From Globodera rostochiensis (lineage: Eukaryota > Nematoda > Chromadorea > Rhabditida > Heteroderidae): a stretch of 64,000 nt of DNA. Shown piece by piece: positions 10,201 to 22,354 of the stretch. The position numbers and the translations under genes are program-made. How positions within the stretch are numbered: position 1 is the first letter of the stretch; each line of letters starts with the position of its first letter. Under the pieces are notes generated by a model. That model saw only the letters and a program-made list of their open reading frames with translations. It had not been told where the DNA came from and did not search any database. The stretch spans positions 4,059,254 through 4,123,253 of the forward strand of contig JAEVLN010000001.1 in assembly GCA_018350325.1 (NCBI GenBank), read 5' to 3'.

Positions 10201-13200
10201 TGCTCCATCAGCTTTGCCTGAACAAGATTGGTCAGAAGAGCCACAAATTTATAGAAGATATATATTTATCCAATTTCAAATCAAATCAAATCAAATTCAA
10301 CAAAAACAACACAACACACGCACAATGGGACAACGATCAAAAGGTAATGGTCAACAAAAGACAACTCTTTCTCTTGATCATTATCAATCAGTGATTGCTG
10401 TTGTTCTCCAATACCTTCTCCGCCTCGTAAATGTCGATGATCTTCTCCTTCGGAATGTCGTCGTGTCGCCACCGCCCCCCTCCGGCGCCCGCCGACAGAG
10501 CTACCGTAACGTTGCCGCCATTCTCTTTGGAGGTGAGTTTCGCCGTCGGCGATATTTCGGAGGGTGATGGCTGCTCCACCTTCACGGCCATTCGTTTGGA
10601 CGGAGGAGCGTTGCCAAACGAATTTGTGGCCTTCAGAGCTAAAATGAAGAGATTTATATTTGAATAATGCCCTTTTTCCCACCTCTTTTCCCCATTCCCC
10701 CACGTCCAACTCCGCTTCCGACCCCCCCAAATTCCATCTTCACATTGGACATCGAAATGCCCGCTTCGGTCGGTGCCTGATTCGGCCCTGCCACTCCACA
10801 AATGTCGATCTGCTGCATTTGATCGCCTCCTCCGATCAGCATTTGGGGGTTAGGATGTTCCAACTTTTCGGTCAATGCCACTTTTCGTGGCGAAAGTTGG
10901 CACAGCAAATCGATGGCAACATCGTCGGAAATCCAACCAAAAATGCGACGGAAAGCCTCGCGCCCTTTGTCCGTCAGTTTGTGCCAGGGCCGTGGCTTGC
11001 TCAAAAGTTCGCTGAGTGATCCCTGGGACTGAAATTGTCGTTAATTATTGGTAATAAATCCCCCCAATTTGTTTGAGAGAGTTTATTCAAATTCACCTGA
11101 GACACTTGGACCATCACAGTACGTGCAAAAAGGCGCTGACCGATGCTGTACCCGCGCATCAGACGCGTGCATTGTGCGGCCAATTCGGCGGTGTTCAGAG
11201 GAGCCGGTCCGAGGCTGACGATATTTTCATCGATACGGGCCTGAACTTGGCAATATCAAAAAGCATAAAACCCCCATGATACGGGCCCTGAACTTGGCAA
11301 TATCAAAAAGCATAAAACCCCCATGATACGGGCCCTGAACTTGGCAATATCAAAAAGCATAAAACCCCCATGATACGGGCCCTGAACTTGGCAATATCAA
11401 AAAGCATAAAACCCCCATGATACGGGCCCTGAACTTGGCAATATCAAAAAAGCATAAAACCCCCATGATACGGGCCCTGAACTTGGCAATATCAAAAAAG
11501 CATAAAACCCCCATGATACGGGCCCTGAACTTGGCAATATCAAAAAGCATAAAACCCCCATGATACGGGCCCTGAACTTGGCAATATCAAAAAAGCATAA
11601 AACCCCCATGATACGGGCCCTGAACTTGGCAATATCAAAAAGCATAAAACCCCCATGATACGGGCCCTGAACTTGGCAATATCAAAAAGCATAAAACCCC
11701 CATGATACGGGCCCTGAACTTGGCAATATCAAAAAAGCATAAAACCCCCATGATACGGGCCCTGAACTTGGCAATATCAAAAAGCATAAAACCCCCATGA
11801 TACGGGCCCTGAACTTGGCAATATCAAAAAGCATAAAACCCCCATGATACGGGCCCTGAACTTGGCAATATCAAAAAGCATAAAACCCCCATGATACGGG
11901 CCCTGAAGTTGGCAATATCAAAAAACATAAAACCCCCATGATACGGGCCCTGAACTTGGCAATATCAAAAAGCATAAAACCCCCATGATACGGGCCCTGA
12001 ACTTGGCAATATCAAAAAGCATAAAACCCCCATGATACGGGCCCTGAACTTGGCAATATCAAAAAACATAAAACCCCCATGATACGGGCCCTGAACTTGG
12101 CAATATCAAAAAGCATAAAACCCCCATGATACGGGCCCTGAACTTGGCAATATCAAAAAGCATAAAACCCCCATGACCAAAAAGCAAAAACCCCCCGTTT
12201 CTCACCTCCAATTGTTTGACCAGCTTCAGCTCCTCCGGGCTCCATGGCTTTTGCGTAGGGGGCGTGTGATTGGTACCGTTTGGGTGCTGCAAATCCCCAT
12301 TCAGCAGGGAAACGCCGGAGGCAATGTGCGACAGGGACTTCCGTCCGCCGGACTAAACGATGGGCAAATTTGAGAAACATTCTTTCAAAATGGGCCCACA
12401 ATCATTAATAGCATTTAGCAGCACAAATGCTTCATTCACCGAATTCGTTGGTACTTTCGGCAACGCAATAGGAGCTCCGATGGCATCCGTTATTATGATT
12501 GGCACCGTCTTCGGGAGACCAGTAGAGCTTCGTTCGGGCGATTGCATCGACGGTGTGCCAACCCCTGCGGCGCTTTTCGGTTTCCCGCAGCTCTTTTTCT
12601 TTGGCATTTTTCCCGTCCCTTTTGGTTCAACGAATGGGACGGCGACTGTCGAGATTTGAACGGCTCCGTTCCCCGCAGAATTAGCGCCTCCTGGCCGAGC
12701 CGAAGCGGCCGCAGTGCCGCCGATCACCCGCTGCATAACCTTAAAAATGAAAATATTCGTTTGCATATTGGAAATTCGTCATTCATCAAGCAGTTTCTTT
12801 TCCATTTTCTTTGCCCACCTCCTCAAAGTCGATGTTCTGCTGTTCCTGATCCTTCTTGATGCCGTCGAGTGCTGTTGTCTGTTGGCCATCCGTCGTTGTG
12901 CCATGTTGCTGCGTTTGTTCCCCTTCGTTGCCTGCCATCTCGTCGAACAGCATGGAAAGTGCAAAAAGGCCCGGATCCAAGCTGTTCACGTCGTTCTCCG
13001 CAGCAGAAGAGGAGGAAGGGTCCAATTGCTGTTGGGAGGAGTCCGAGCCGAACAGAAGGCCTGAGAGGAGGCACGGGTCGTCTGCGACGAACTTGGCGAG
13101 TTGTGCAGCGAGAAGTTGCTCTTCCTCTTCAGCTAAATTATCATTTGGGCTTTGACAAAAGAATCCCAAACATTTTGATCGAAAATTGAATTTTGATTTT

Positions 13201-14787
13201 ATGGGCTTTGATTTTAAAGGCGAAACAAAAAAGGCCTTGCTTCTGAATGATCTGAATTATTCGATTGGAATCCCGACTTACTCGTCTGTTGCGTTGGCTG
13301 TTGAGCGGAAGAAGTCCCTTCGCCTGGGCCCCCCTTAAGCACGCCCATGATGGCCTCCATCACGGCTCCCCCGTTCGGCTGCTGATTAGGCCTATTCCGG
13401 TCCACGAAGTGTTGCAATGCGGCACAGATTTCGTCCACGTCGTTGCTGGAGGTCGTCGCCTGCGGGGTGGTGGAGGTCGACGCCTGCGGCTGCGTGACGT
13501 TCTTCTGCGCCTGAAGCGCCGCGTTAGCCCTTCCTGGCGGACGGGGCACTGACGAAGGCGAGGAGGACGCGTGACCGTTGTGGAGAAGGTGGCGCAGCTG
13601 CTTATTGTGCGGATGCTGTCCCGGGGAAGGGACCTTGCGGGGCTTCTTCTGCGAAATGTCTCTGAAATTTTGATGTTCGTTAAGAGAAGTTCCAGGACAA
13701 AATGTTAACTCGCCTTATCGAGGAGGTGGAAGAATGTGTAATTATGCTGGCGCCTTTGTTTAGTGCCAATTCCGACTGAAGTCGGGCGACCATTTCCGCG
13801 TTCCTCACCAATTCGCTGGTCAACTCGTCGACTTGGGCCTGGTAAGCGCGGGACTTGTCCAGCAGCGCGCATTTGAGCGTCCGATTCTCTTCTTCCAACT
13901 GCCGAATCTTTAAAAATAAAGTCCCTAATTAATAGCCCGTATACCGGTTTGTTTCCAACTCAAAGAATAAAGTTAAAAGCACTCAAAATTTTCAACCCAT
14001 CATCCCGGATTTATTCAAAAAAGCGGTGCCTGTAGGCGCTGTCGTTAAAAAATTGAGAATTTAAATTATTTCGTTAAGAAATGTTCAAAAGTTGTTATCG
14101 TTCAGACCGATTTCGAAATTATGCCCGTGGGATTTTCCCAGATAATCCTCGAAAAATGCCAAATTCAGCGGAAGTGTTAGTAAAAAAGAAAATTTATTTT
14201 CTGAACAATAAATAAATTGGCTGATTTTTGTTTGAACCATCCCCCCCCCCGATTTTGGCCGTATTAAACGGACCCTTTCCTCCTTTTGTCGCAAATGCAT
14301 TAAATATTTTTCAACGGTCAGTGAATTTGCGTTGTTCGCCGTCCCTCCGCTGGCCGCTGCAAATGCCGTCGTCGTTTTTCTGTCGGTGGCGCCGCCGGCG
14401 ACAATATTATTTGTGCCGTTTCTGCTGGCGTTGATCGGAAGTTCCGCAATTTCTTGCTGAATTAGGGGTTATTAATCTATGTTAGGGCACTTCTTTTTTA
14501 TGATCGTTTTAACCGGCCAAAACCCATGGAATTGGGAGGTTTTCCCTCTTTTCAAGATTTGTGTTCTTTGCCAATTCCATTAGTTTTTATTTGGCGATTG
14601 ATCCCTTTAATCAGCTCTTAAAGAACCCCCCAATCTATCCAAACAAAAAGATACTCACTTTGATTGCAATTACTTCCCTTTCTGTGCCCTGATCGGCGTT
14701 TGTGCCGTCCTCGGGTGCCTTTGTGCCGTCCTCCGTTCTGACTCCGTCCGGTTGCTTGTCTCTAACGCCGCCAAATTCAGTTGCCAT
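7221..14787 (-). CDS. ceh-44 (candidate orthologue): CUX/CDP-type homeobox protein with three CUT domains
   Basis: Nuclear DNA-binding regulator. Proposed ATG at 14787 ([10 protein letters not shown]), stop at 7221. Exons, descending: 14787-14659, about 14459-14275, 13908-13690 (coiled coil [17 protein letters not shown]), 13662-13283, 13131-12822, 12739-12360, 12350-12206, then CUT1 on 11251-11097 (or 11106) plus 11029-10686. Next come linkers 10639-10430 and 10221-10090, CUT2 on about 10036-9834 plus 9789-9249 ([19 protein letters not shown]), and CUT3 on about 9199-9063, 8942-8858 and 8793-8385. After 8330-8192 comes the homeodomain exon 8142-7975: [16 protein letters not shown], then [14 protein letters not shown], with His at homeodomain position 50 as in cut-class proteins. 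The Ser/Glu-rich tail ends [14 protein letters not shown]. Three CUTs plus one homeodomain is the CUX layout, not ONECUT or SATB. C. elegans CUT homeobox genes, ceh-44 included, act broadly in neurons. CUT3 is degenerate. The CUT1 acceptor borders a 47-bp array. Confidence 0.93.
11233..12176. repeat. 47-bp minisatellite carrying a 3' splice site, about 20 copies
   Basis: Tandem units of 47-48 bp, nearly identical (the length varies only in an A-run of 5-6). On the minus strand each contains CCAAGTTCAG followed by GGCCCGTATC. The unit nearest the CUT1 exon is the real intron-exon junction (CCAAGTTCAG, then GCCCGTATCGATG); 19 further copies carry GGCCC in place of GCCC. The array therefore arose by amplifying the end of the intron together with the first bases of the exon. 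Only the copy at 11892 shows a base change in the motif (AAGTTGG), so homogenisation looks recent. Confidence 0.95.
14021..14045. repeat. dispersed hairpin motif, copy A
   Basis: Imperfect dyad, AAGCGGTGCC, loop TGTA, GGCGCTGTCGTT, followed by an AT-rich tail containing TTCGTTAAGAAAT. It resembles the copies at 31579, 31707, 50378 and 56500. It lies in an intron of the CUX gene. Confidence 0.5.
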
Positions 14788-15654
14788 TGCGAAAGTTGTG
14801 CTCTTTTTTGGCGATTGGTTCAAAAATTAAAGGTGTGCTGAGATCGGAGCGATTGATCAGTCAAAAATTTGTTGTTTTTGTCAAAATGAAGGTATTGTGG
14901 TGATCTCCTGATACGGCTTGCTATTTTGACCCCATTTATACGTTCAAATTGAGGAATGAAATGAGATCTAAAAGGTTGGAATAACGAATAAATACAAAGA
15001 AAATAATGTGAAGCATTGTTGATCAAAAGAGCAATTTAATAGGGGAGGGGGCCTCTCCAATCAGCGGAATGGTAAGTGAAGGGCCTGTCGATGATGGACT
15101 GATTAAACCCATCAAATCAACAGAGACACTCAGAGCGATACATTTGATAACGCAACTTGGATTCAGAATAAACCCTAAACACATTGCCTGCCCTGCCCTG
15201 CCCGCCGCTACTCTCCCCCTCTCCGACGATATAAATACAATCGCATTTTCTGATCGATCTGATGAATGAGGGTCGATTGGGGCGGGGGAGGGAGAGGGAG
15301 GGAAGGACAACAACCCCACAGCAGCGGGGGGGGGGGGTGGGGGGAGGGGGGATGATGGTGGATATGGTGGGGGGGGGGGAGATCAGCAAAATAGGGGGGG
15401 GGGGATGAGATTGGGGGTATGGCAAACATGGACGGAGAGAGAGTGAGTGAGTGAGAGAGAATGATTGGAGAGCAGAGGAGAGTGCAGCAGAAGTGATGGT
15501 TTTTAATTTGGACAAGTGAATTGATTGGAAGAGTTTAGGGATGTATGGGTAGGAGGGAGGGGGGGGGGATGAGGAGGGGGGATGATCATTAACGTACAGT
15601 CAGTCAGAGGGAGGGGGGGGGGTGAGGTGACCAGCTCATTTGATTAGGGATGCT
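14788..15654. other. upstream region of CUX gene, no further exon seen
   Basis: Likely promoter and 5' UTR side of the CUX gene. From 15280 onward the top strand is G-rich with several runs of 7-10 G and GA-repeats (GAGTGAGTGAGAGAG). Pro/His-rich reading frames on the minus strand are translations of these runs, not genes. Confidence 0.5.
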
Positions 15655-16512
15655 CATATCCTCATTTGATGAGGGATGTGAGGGATGATCATCCTTCCTC
15701 ATTTGATGAGGGATGTGAGGGATGATCATTCTTCCTCATTTGATGAGGGATGATCATCCTTCCTCATTTGATGAGGGATGATCATCCTTCCTCATTTGAT
15801 GAGGGATGATCATTCTTCCTCATTTGATGAGGGATGATCATCCTTCCTCATTTGATGAGGGATGATCATCCTTCCTCATTTGATGAGGGATGATCATTCT
15901 TCCTCATTTGATGAGGGATGATCATCCTTCCTCATTTGATGAGGGATGATCATCCTTCCTCATTTGATGAGGGATGATCATCCTTCCTCATTTGATGAGG
16001 GATGATCATCCTTCCTCATTTGATGAGGGATGTGAGGGATGATCATCCTTCCTCATTTGATGAGGGATGATCATCCTTCCTCATTTGATGAGGGATGTGA
16101 GGGATGATCATTCTTCCTCATTTGATGAGGGATGATCATCCTTCCTCATTTGATGAGGGATGATCATTCTTCCTCATTTGATGAGGGATGTGAGGGATGA
16201 TCATCCTTCCTCATTTGATGAGGGATGTGAGGGATGATCATTCTTCCTCATTTGATGAGGGATGATCATCCTTCCTCATTTGATGAGGGATGATCATCCT
16301 TCCTCATTTGATGAGGGATGATCATTCTTCCTCATTTGATGAGGGATGATCATCCTTCCTCATTTGATGAGGGATGATCATCCTTCCTCATTTGATGAGG
16401 GATGATCATTCTTCCTCATTTGATGAGGGATGATCATCCTTCCTCATTTGATGAGGGATGATCATCCTTCCTCATTTGATGAGGGATGATCATCCTTCCT
16501 CATTTGATGAGG
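15655..16512. repeat. 26-bp tandem array, about 30 copies, with two dyads per unit
   Basis: The unit is CCTCATTTGATGAGGGATG plus ATCATCCTT (26 bp in phase). Some units carry an extra GTGAGGGAT, making 35 bp. Each unit contains the palindrome TGATCA and the inverted repeat CCTCA, TTTGA, TGAGG. A C/T polymorphism (CATCCTTC or CATTCTTC) alternates among copies, suggesting higher-order units. Confidence 0.95.
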
Positions 16513-18674
16513 ATGAATGGGTGGATGATCGTTCCGTTTTCGCTAATTTTAGAATGGATGATCATTCTCGCTCTCTTCTCTTCACTCATTTTTGATTCCG
16601 CCAGTTTTGTTCGCATTCAAACACACCAATCATCAAATTCAACAAATCGAGAGAGATCAAACAGAGATTAGAGCACCATCGGGGTGTGTGGGAGGAGGCT
16701 CTCCCCAATATCATTCGTCAGATCATCAGCAGATTATGTTCTTCCCCCCAAGGGTTGTAAGGGAAGGGAAAAGTCCGATCGCGCCCAATTTGCGCGAAAC
16801 TGAAGTGAACTGAAGTGTACGTACGAAATATTTGGTGTTTAAAAGTGAGTTTTAAGCGAAAGAGTCCGGTGAGGGACTTTCTGGTTGAACGATAAATGAG
16901 GGCATTTATTTAACTTAAAGTCAAAGAAACTCCTGGCGACGAGCCCCCAAGGATTGGTGATCATCACCAGCCATGGCTGATCAGCAAGTTAATACAATCC
17001 ATCCATTATTGATTAGAATCATTCTAATCAAATTATGCATAAGTCAGTTTTTGTCTCACTATGAGCTGATCGAGTGATTGGATCTGTGTATTTCTTAATG
17101 ATCAGGCCAATTCATCCCAAAAAAACTATCTGAACTTTCCAAATATTAAATTGATCAAGGGGAATCTGATTCTACTATTATATATTCCAATCACTTGGCT
17201 TTTTTGTAGAAGGAAAGCATTGATCGGTCCCTACTTTATTGGCGTTTGGTCCGCCTTTCAACCTCCGATCGCTTTAGTAAACAAATGCAGGAATGGGTGG
17301 GGTGGGGGGACGAGGGGACGGGTGGGGGCGATGGTTGGGAAAGTGAAGAAACGGCGGTTTTGGACATAGCCCACGGGGAGAAGGAAATGGACTTTGATGG
17401 GACAGAAGTAAATGAGACAGGCAAAGGCTATGGATGGGTTGGGATGGATCGGTGTTTCCCTCCCTCTCCCCCCCCCCCCCCCCCGTCCTTTGTTCGTTCC
17501 TTCCTTCGATCAGGGACCGCCTAAAATGGAAGAGAACACGGGTGGAAGAGGAAGAATTGGCGGTAAAGAAATTTGGAGGAAGGGTACGTCCCCCCCGGTG
17601 ATGAGAGGGCATCGGAAGGCAAGGCAAAGGACACAATCGGGAAGGAAAGGAAGGAGAAAAACGAACGGATGAGACGGGGAGAGCGGTGGGGGGGGGAGGG
17701 GGGGGGGGGAGGGGGGGGGGGGGGGGGGGGGGGAGGGGGGGGGGGGGGGAGGGGGGGAGGGGAGGGGGAGGGGGGGGGATTCGAATGGTCTTCTCTCATC
17801 ACTCCCCCCCCCCCATTCATTCATCTTTGATCGGAAGGGTGAGGCATTCAGAACCGAATGGCGGCAGAGGTAAATGGTTGGGGGGGGGGGATGAGGGAAT
17901 TAATGCTTGTATTTTTGTGGGAGTAACAGAGCAGAAGGGAGGGGGCGGATGAGATGAGGAAGACATTGAATCTTAGATGACGGGGGAGCGGATGAGCCCG
18001 ATCGAACAACAACAACGCCCCAAGGGAGGCTGGCGGACCGGGAAAGACGGGGTTATGGCCCTTCTGCTGGATTGGGGTAAGGACCTTGAATAACGCAATG
18101 CGGGGGGGAGGGGGGGGGGCGCTACATTGATCGGCGGTCGTCGGGGTGGATGGTGGCGCGTTTATTTTGAATTGGAAAGTGAATACGACGGGGGGGGGGG
18201 GAGAGGGGGGGAATGTTGAGAGGGGGGGGAGAGAGGGAGGGAGAGGGAGGGAGGGATTCAAAGGATCCATTGGAGACGAAATTGTTGTAGGGGTGTTTTG
18301 TTAAGGTCGGATGATCGGATGGAGGCAGAGGGAAAGGAAATAAATGTTTGTCGTTGGATTGGGCTCGGAGATGATGAGGAAGAGAAGAAGGGAGGAGGAA
18401 GAGGGGAACCGGGGGGGGGGGAGGCTGAGGGATGGCCTTGATCAGAAGGAATGAAGATTGAATGGGAGGGGATAATGAAAAGTTGAATAAAACCTTAAAC
18501 TTTAACTGAAAGAAAGAAAAGAATCAGAATTTAGAAGAAGCCAATCGGTGGAACATTCAAAGGAAAGGCTGGCGTTAATTAGCGCCTAAAAGCATTTGCA
18601 CGGAGTCCAATTGGTTATAATAAGCTGAGCTGTGGCCAGCCATCGTCGACAATGGAAATGATTTGTTACGATTA
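16513..18674. other. low-complexity tract, no gene seen
   Basis: TGATCA-rich sequence runs to about 17150, followed by homopurine sequence with long G runs (for example 17692-17778, almost only G with single A interruptions; also 18100-18120 and 18190-18250). Reading frames here encode Pro- or Gly-only strings and are not supported as genes. Confidence 0.6.
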
Positions 18675-18810
18675 TTACTTCTGCTGGCAACGAACACAAA
18701 GGGCCGCCGGTGTGCTTTGCTGATCGAAGTGATCGTAAATCTTACGGCCAATCTTGGCAAGGTCATAATTGGCACGCATATGCTCAAATGCTTCTTCCGC
18801 TGCTAATGTG
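18675..18810 (-). CDS. candidate terminal exon of an unidentified gene
   Basis: On the minus strand an acceptor (TCTATTATAG, ending at 18811) opens a frame encoding TLAAEEAFEHMRANYDLAKI, then GRKIYDHFDQQSTPAALC and VRCQQK, ending at a TAA (18675-18677). Composition and codon use look like real protein, unlike the low-complexity surroundings. I do not recognise the family. No convincing upstream exon was found between 18.8 and 24 kb. Could be a lone exon of a long gene or a decayed fragment. Confidence 0.35.
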
Positions 18811-21800
18811 CTATAATAGAAACATAGGGAGGGGGGGGGGTGCCTTTGCCTTTACAAAATGGAAGATCGGATCGGATCTGATCGGATGATCATTCACCTC
18901 CGTCCGGCGGAAGGGCTGTGGTGCGAGTGGACCATTGATGATGTTGATGATTGTGCTGCTGCTGCTGGTGATGGGGGGGGATGGATGTGCAAAATAAACA
19001 TAGTTGGATTGGGAAACAATGATGGTGAATGCTGATGAGGATGGGTGTGCGGGGGGGGGGGTGGCAGGATGGGGAGATTGATGGTCCAATTGCAGCCAAA
19101 ATCGCGATCGATCGAATGAAATTGATCGAATAACGGAAAATGAATATCCCTTAATTAAAATATGGACCCGATAACCCCGAGATGCGCACCTTTTTGATTG
19201 GAAACCATTCGCATTTGAATTAGGCCACCGCAAAATCCAAGAATGGGCCCCCCGCCCATTCATACAAATTTGTCGAAAGATGGTCGGATGGGCGAATGGG
19301 AAGGAGCTCAGATAATCATCCCGAGATGACATGGACCGAATGTTTTGATCCCGGTTGAGAAAATTGCCTGTATTTTGGTTGGTTGGAGAAGAAAGAAGGA
19401 TCCATTGCCCGCGGCGTCGGATGGAGTCTCGAGACTGATTGGGCAGGCAAAATGGTCGGGATTTAAAACAGAGATAAAAGGAAGTGAAATCGAAAATAAT
19501 TGAACAAACTTCAGCTGAGCAGCAATTGGCCTTTTTGGAGATAAGAAATTATATTTTAATGTGTAAAATTGTGCCCAACTGATCTGATTAGAATGAATTG
19601 TCTTTCTGTTGGAAGGGGGAAAGTGTGCCCTGAGGGGAAGAATTGTGCACTGTTTACGAATTGGCGCATTCGCATTGGCACCCTCCCAATCAGTCGCTTC
19701 GGCAGAGGGGGGCGGGGGGTGGGGGTTTATTAAATGATCAGCAGAGAGAGAGAGAGAAAGAGAAAGAAAAAGCTTTATAATGTTTTTGCACGTGGGTAGA
19801 GAGAGAGAAGAGATGTGTGAACAAATGAACAAAATGTTGGATAAAAGAGTAAATAACGTTGGGGGGGGGGGGGGGGGGGGGGGATTGGAATGAATGGTTT
19901 GTAGAGGAGAGGAGAGGAGAGGAGAGGAGAGGAAGAAAAGGCATGGGATTTGATATTTGGGGGAGGGAGGGCATTGTGGCCCCCGAAGGGATGAATAATG
20001 AATGGACTTCGATGGGAGTTGAGGGCGAGGCGGTTGGATTGTCGGATTTGCCGTCATCCGAAGCCAAAGATGGTCGACGGACTCTCCGCGTCCATCGCCC
20101 AATTCTATCATCGAAACTCCGCCATATTTTATTGAGGAATGCTGTCATACTGTACTTATGATTTATATACAGTATGGGTAAGCCCCGGCCCAGAGCACAA
20201 GTTTTGTAAGACAACAAATAAAATCGGAGCCGTTGGCGATAGCATTGATCAGAAATATTTAATTGATTAGAAAAATATAGAAAAATATGCCAAAAATTGA
20301 GCAGATCCACCGTGGGAACAAATGATTGGCACAGATTCGTCCCCTCCTCCAGTAAATGGATGCGTCCGATTGACGCCATTTGTGCCATCACTGACTGTTT
20401 TGCGCATGAGGAGGGAGGGGACGATGGAGGAGAGCATGGCGATGGCTCCCTCCGTCCAATCTGCCGCCGTCCATCGTCCGCCGATGCCAAGCAAACCATC
20501 GGCGGAGAATGTTCATCGATGAGCAGATGGCCGGCATCGTCCCCTCCCTCCCCCTCCCTCCCCGCCATCATCATCCACTTCCCCCCACTTGCCCATAATG
20601 ATTTGCCCCCGTCCCCGACGTCCAATTGGGGAGGAAAATGGAGGCCGGTGAGGGGAAATCGCCCTAAGCACAGCTCCGCCCGCCCTCACAGCAGCAGGCC
20701 AACCCCCCCCCCCCAGACCCCTAGACCGAGTTGGCTGACCCCAGCAGCCCAACCATCGCCTTCATTCTTCGCGCTGATCCTCCCTATTTATTCTTCGGTG
20801 GCGTCTCAAACCCCTCAGCCAAAAATGGAAAGGCAAAACAGAAAAGGAAGAAGGGGACGATCCAAACACACAATGAAAAGAAGTTCGGGCTGTATTTGAC
20901 TTTATTTCGGTTTAACTTGCTAGTGTTTTTCATCAAAAGGACTTGAATTTATGGACAAATAGCCAAGAAAAGAAATGATCGAAATTATTCAATTCAAAAA
21001 CAACCTTAAAAGCGCAATAAGCACAGTAGCGGTCATTAGCAGGAGAGCGCTCCTCAACCCCAGACAAACCAAAGCCAAAGCTTCACCACGGCATCGACGA
21101 TCTCCAACATTCATTCATTCATTCCGTCCTCCATCCATCCCAAAACTCTCAGCCCCAACCGTTCGTTATTCAGTTATTCATCAGTCCATCGCATCGGTTC
21201 AGTGAGAGGAGGACGCGTTTTGGCGCGCATATCCATCCCATCGGACGAAGGATTGGGATTTGCCCCAGGGGAAACCGACTTTGGGGGGGGGGGGGAATTG
21301 GACAAAGGAAATCACTTGCCTTGCCTCTCTTTCTGATGGAACTCCTCTCCTCTTTCCTCCCTCAATCCGTCCCAATCTCTTCCGATGTGAGTCCATCTCT
21401 TCCATTAACTTCTTTTCCCTACGGACGCCATCCCCGCCGCCTCAAATTGTCCCGGCCGATCACAAAATGCGCAAAAAGTGAGGAAAATGGGGGGGGGGCG
21501 TCCCCTTCCTCAATATGCTGAAGATGGGGGGGGGGAGATGAGGGACGAAAAAATGAAATCGAAAATAAAGAGAATTGGTGGAAGAAAGAAGGAAAAAATC
21601 TGAGAGAAGAAAAAGAGAGGAGGGGAAAGAGGCACATTAGTGAACAAAATTGAGAATAAAGCGGAGGTGTGCTAATTTACGAGAATTGCAATTTGGAGAT
21701 TTAATGGAGTTTCGGGAGGGAGGGGAGGGGGGGGGGGGTAATTCTGAAGCTAACAATCGGTAGACCGATCGCTGCACAAAAGAGACTTCAAATGAGCCAA

Positions 21801-22322
21801 TATATTTTGAAATCGCTTCAACTGAGTTTCTGAAATTAAGCAAATTCACGGACATTTCTTCACCGAGCACTGACTGATCCCTCCAATGTTATATGTCGCT
21901 TTTCTCCCACTCATTTAGCGCATCTGCGCCATCCAAAAACCTTCAAAGAAAAAGAAACAAAAAAAGGAAAGGATCGCCGATGGGAAGGAGAAATCGCCCC
22001 GGGGCATTTGGATTGATGGGATCGGATGGCCTGGAGGAAATGGAGAGGAAAGTGGCAAAAATCGCGCAAAATTGTGGGGGAGGGAAGGGGGGGGGAAGGA
22101 CCTTGGATTGGACAACGGAGACGAGGAAGGGGGGGGGGGAGAGGGATTGATGGATGTTGAAGAGGCTGTGATGAGAGGGATCATCCATCCCATCCCATCC
22201 CATCACCACCATTTCTGTCCGACCGAAAATATCCATCTCCAATCCCCGCTCATCGTTTTTGGGTGGGTCTGTCACCCATCTGCCATCCCCACTTTCGCTG
22301 AGCCAAACGAAGGATCGAAATT

Positions 22323-22354
<32 letters not shown>

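Noticed and set aside
11350..12292. Repetitive ORFs ([13 protein letters not shown] units) as a repeat protein
   Set aside because: They read through the 47-bp intronic minisatellite of the CUX gene; the units contain a splice acceptor and the length of 47-48 bp does not keep one frame.
17510..17830. Pro-rich and Gly-rich ORFs
   Set aside because: Encoded by an almost pure G run; no codon structure beyond homopolymer.
19308..20625. Minus-strand ORFs of 267 and 295 codons
   Set aside because: Compositional: they run across poly-G and GGAGA repeats and overlap one another in different frames. Only the short segment after the ATG at 20148 looks protein-like, too little for a gene call.
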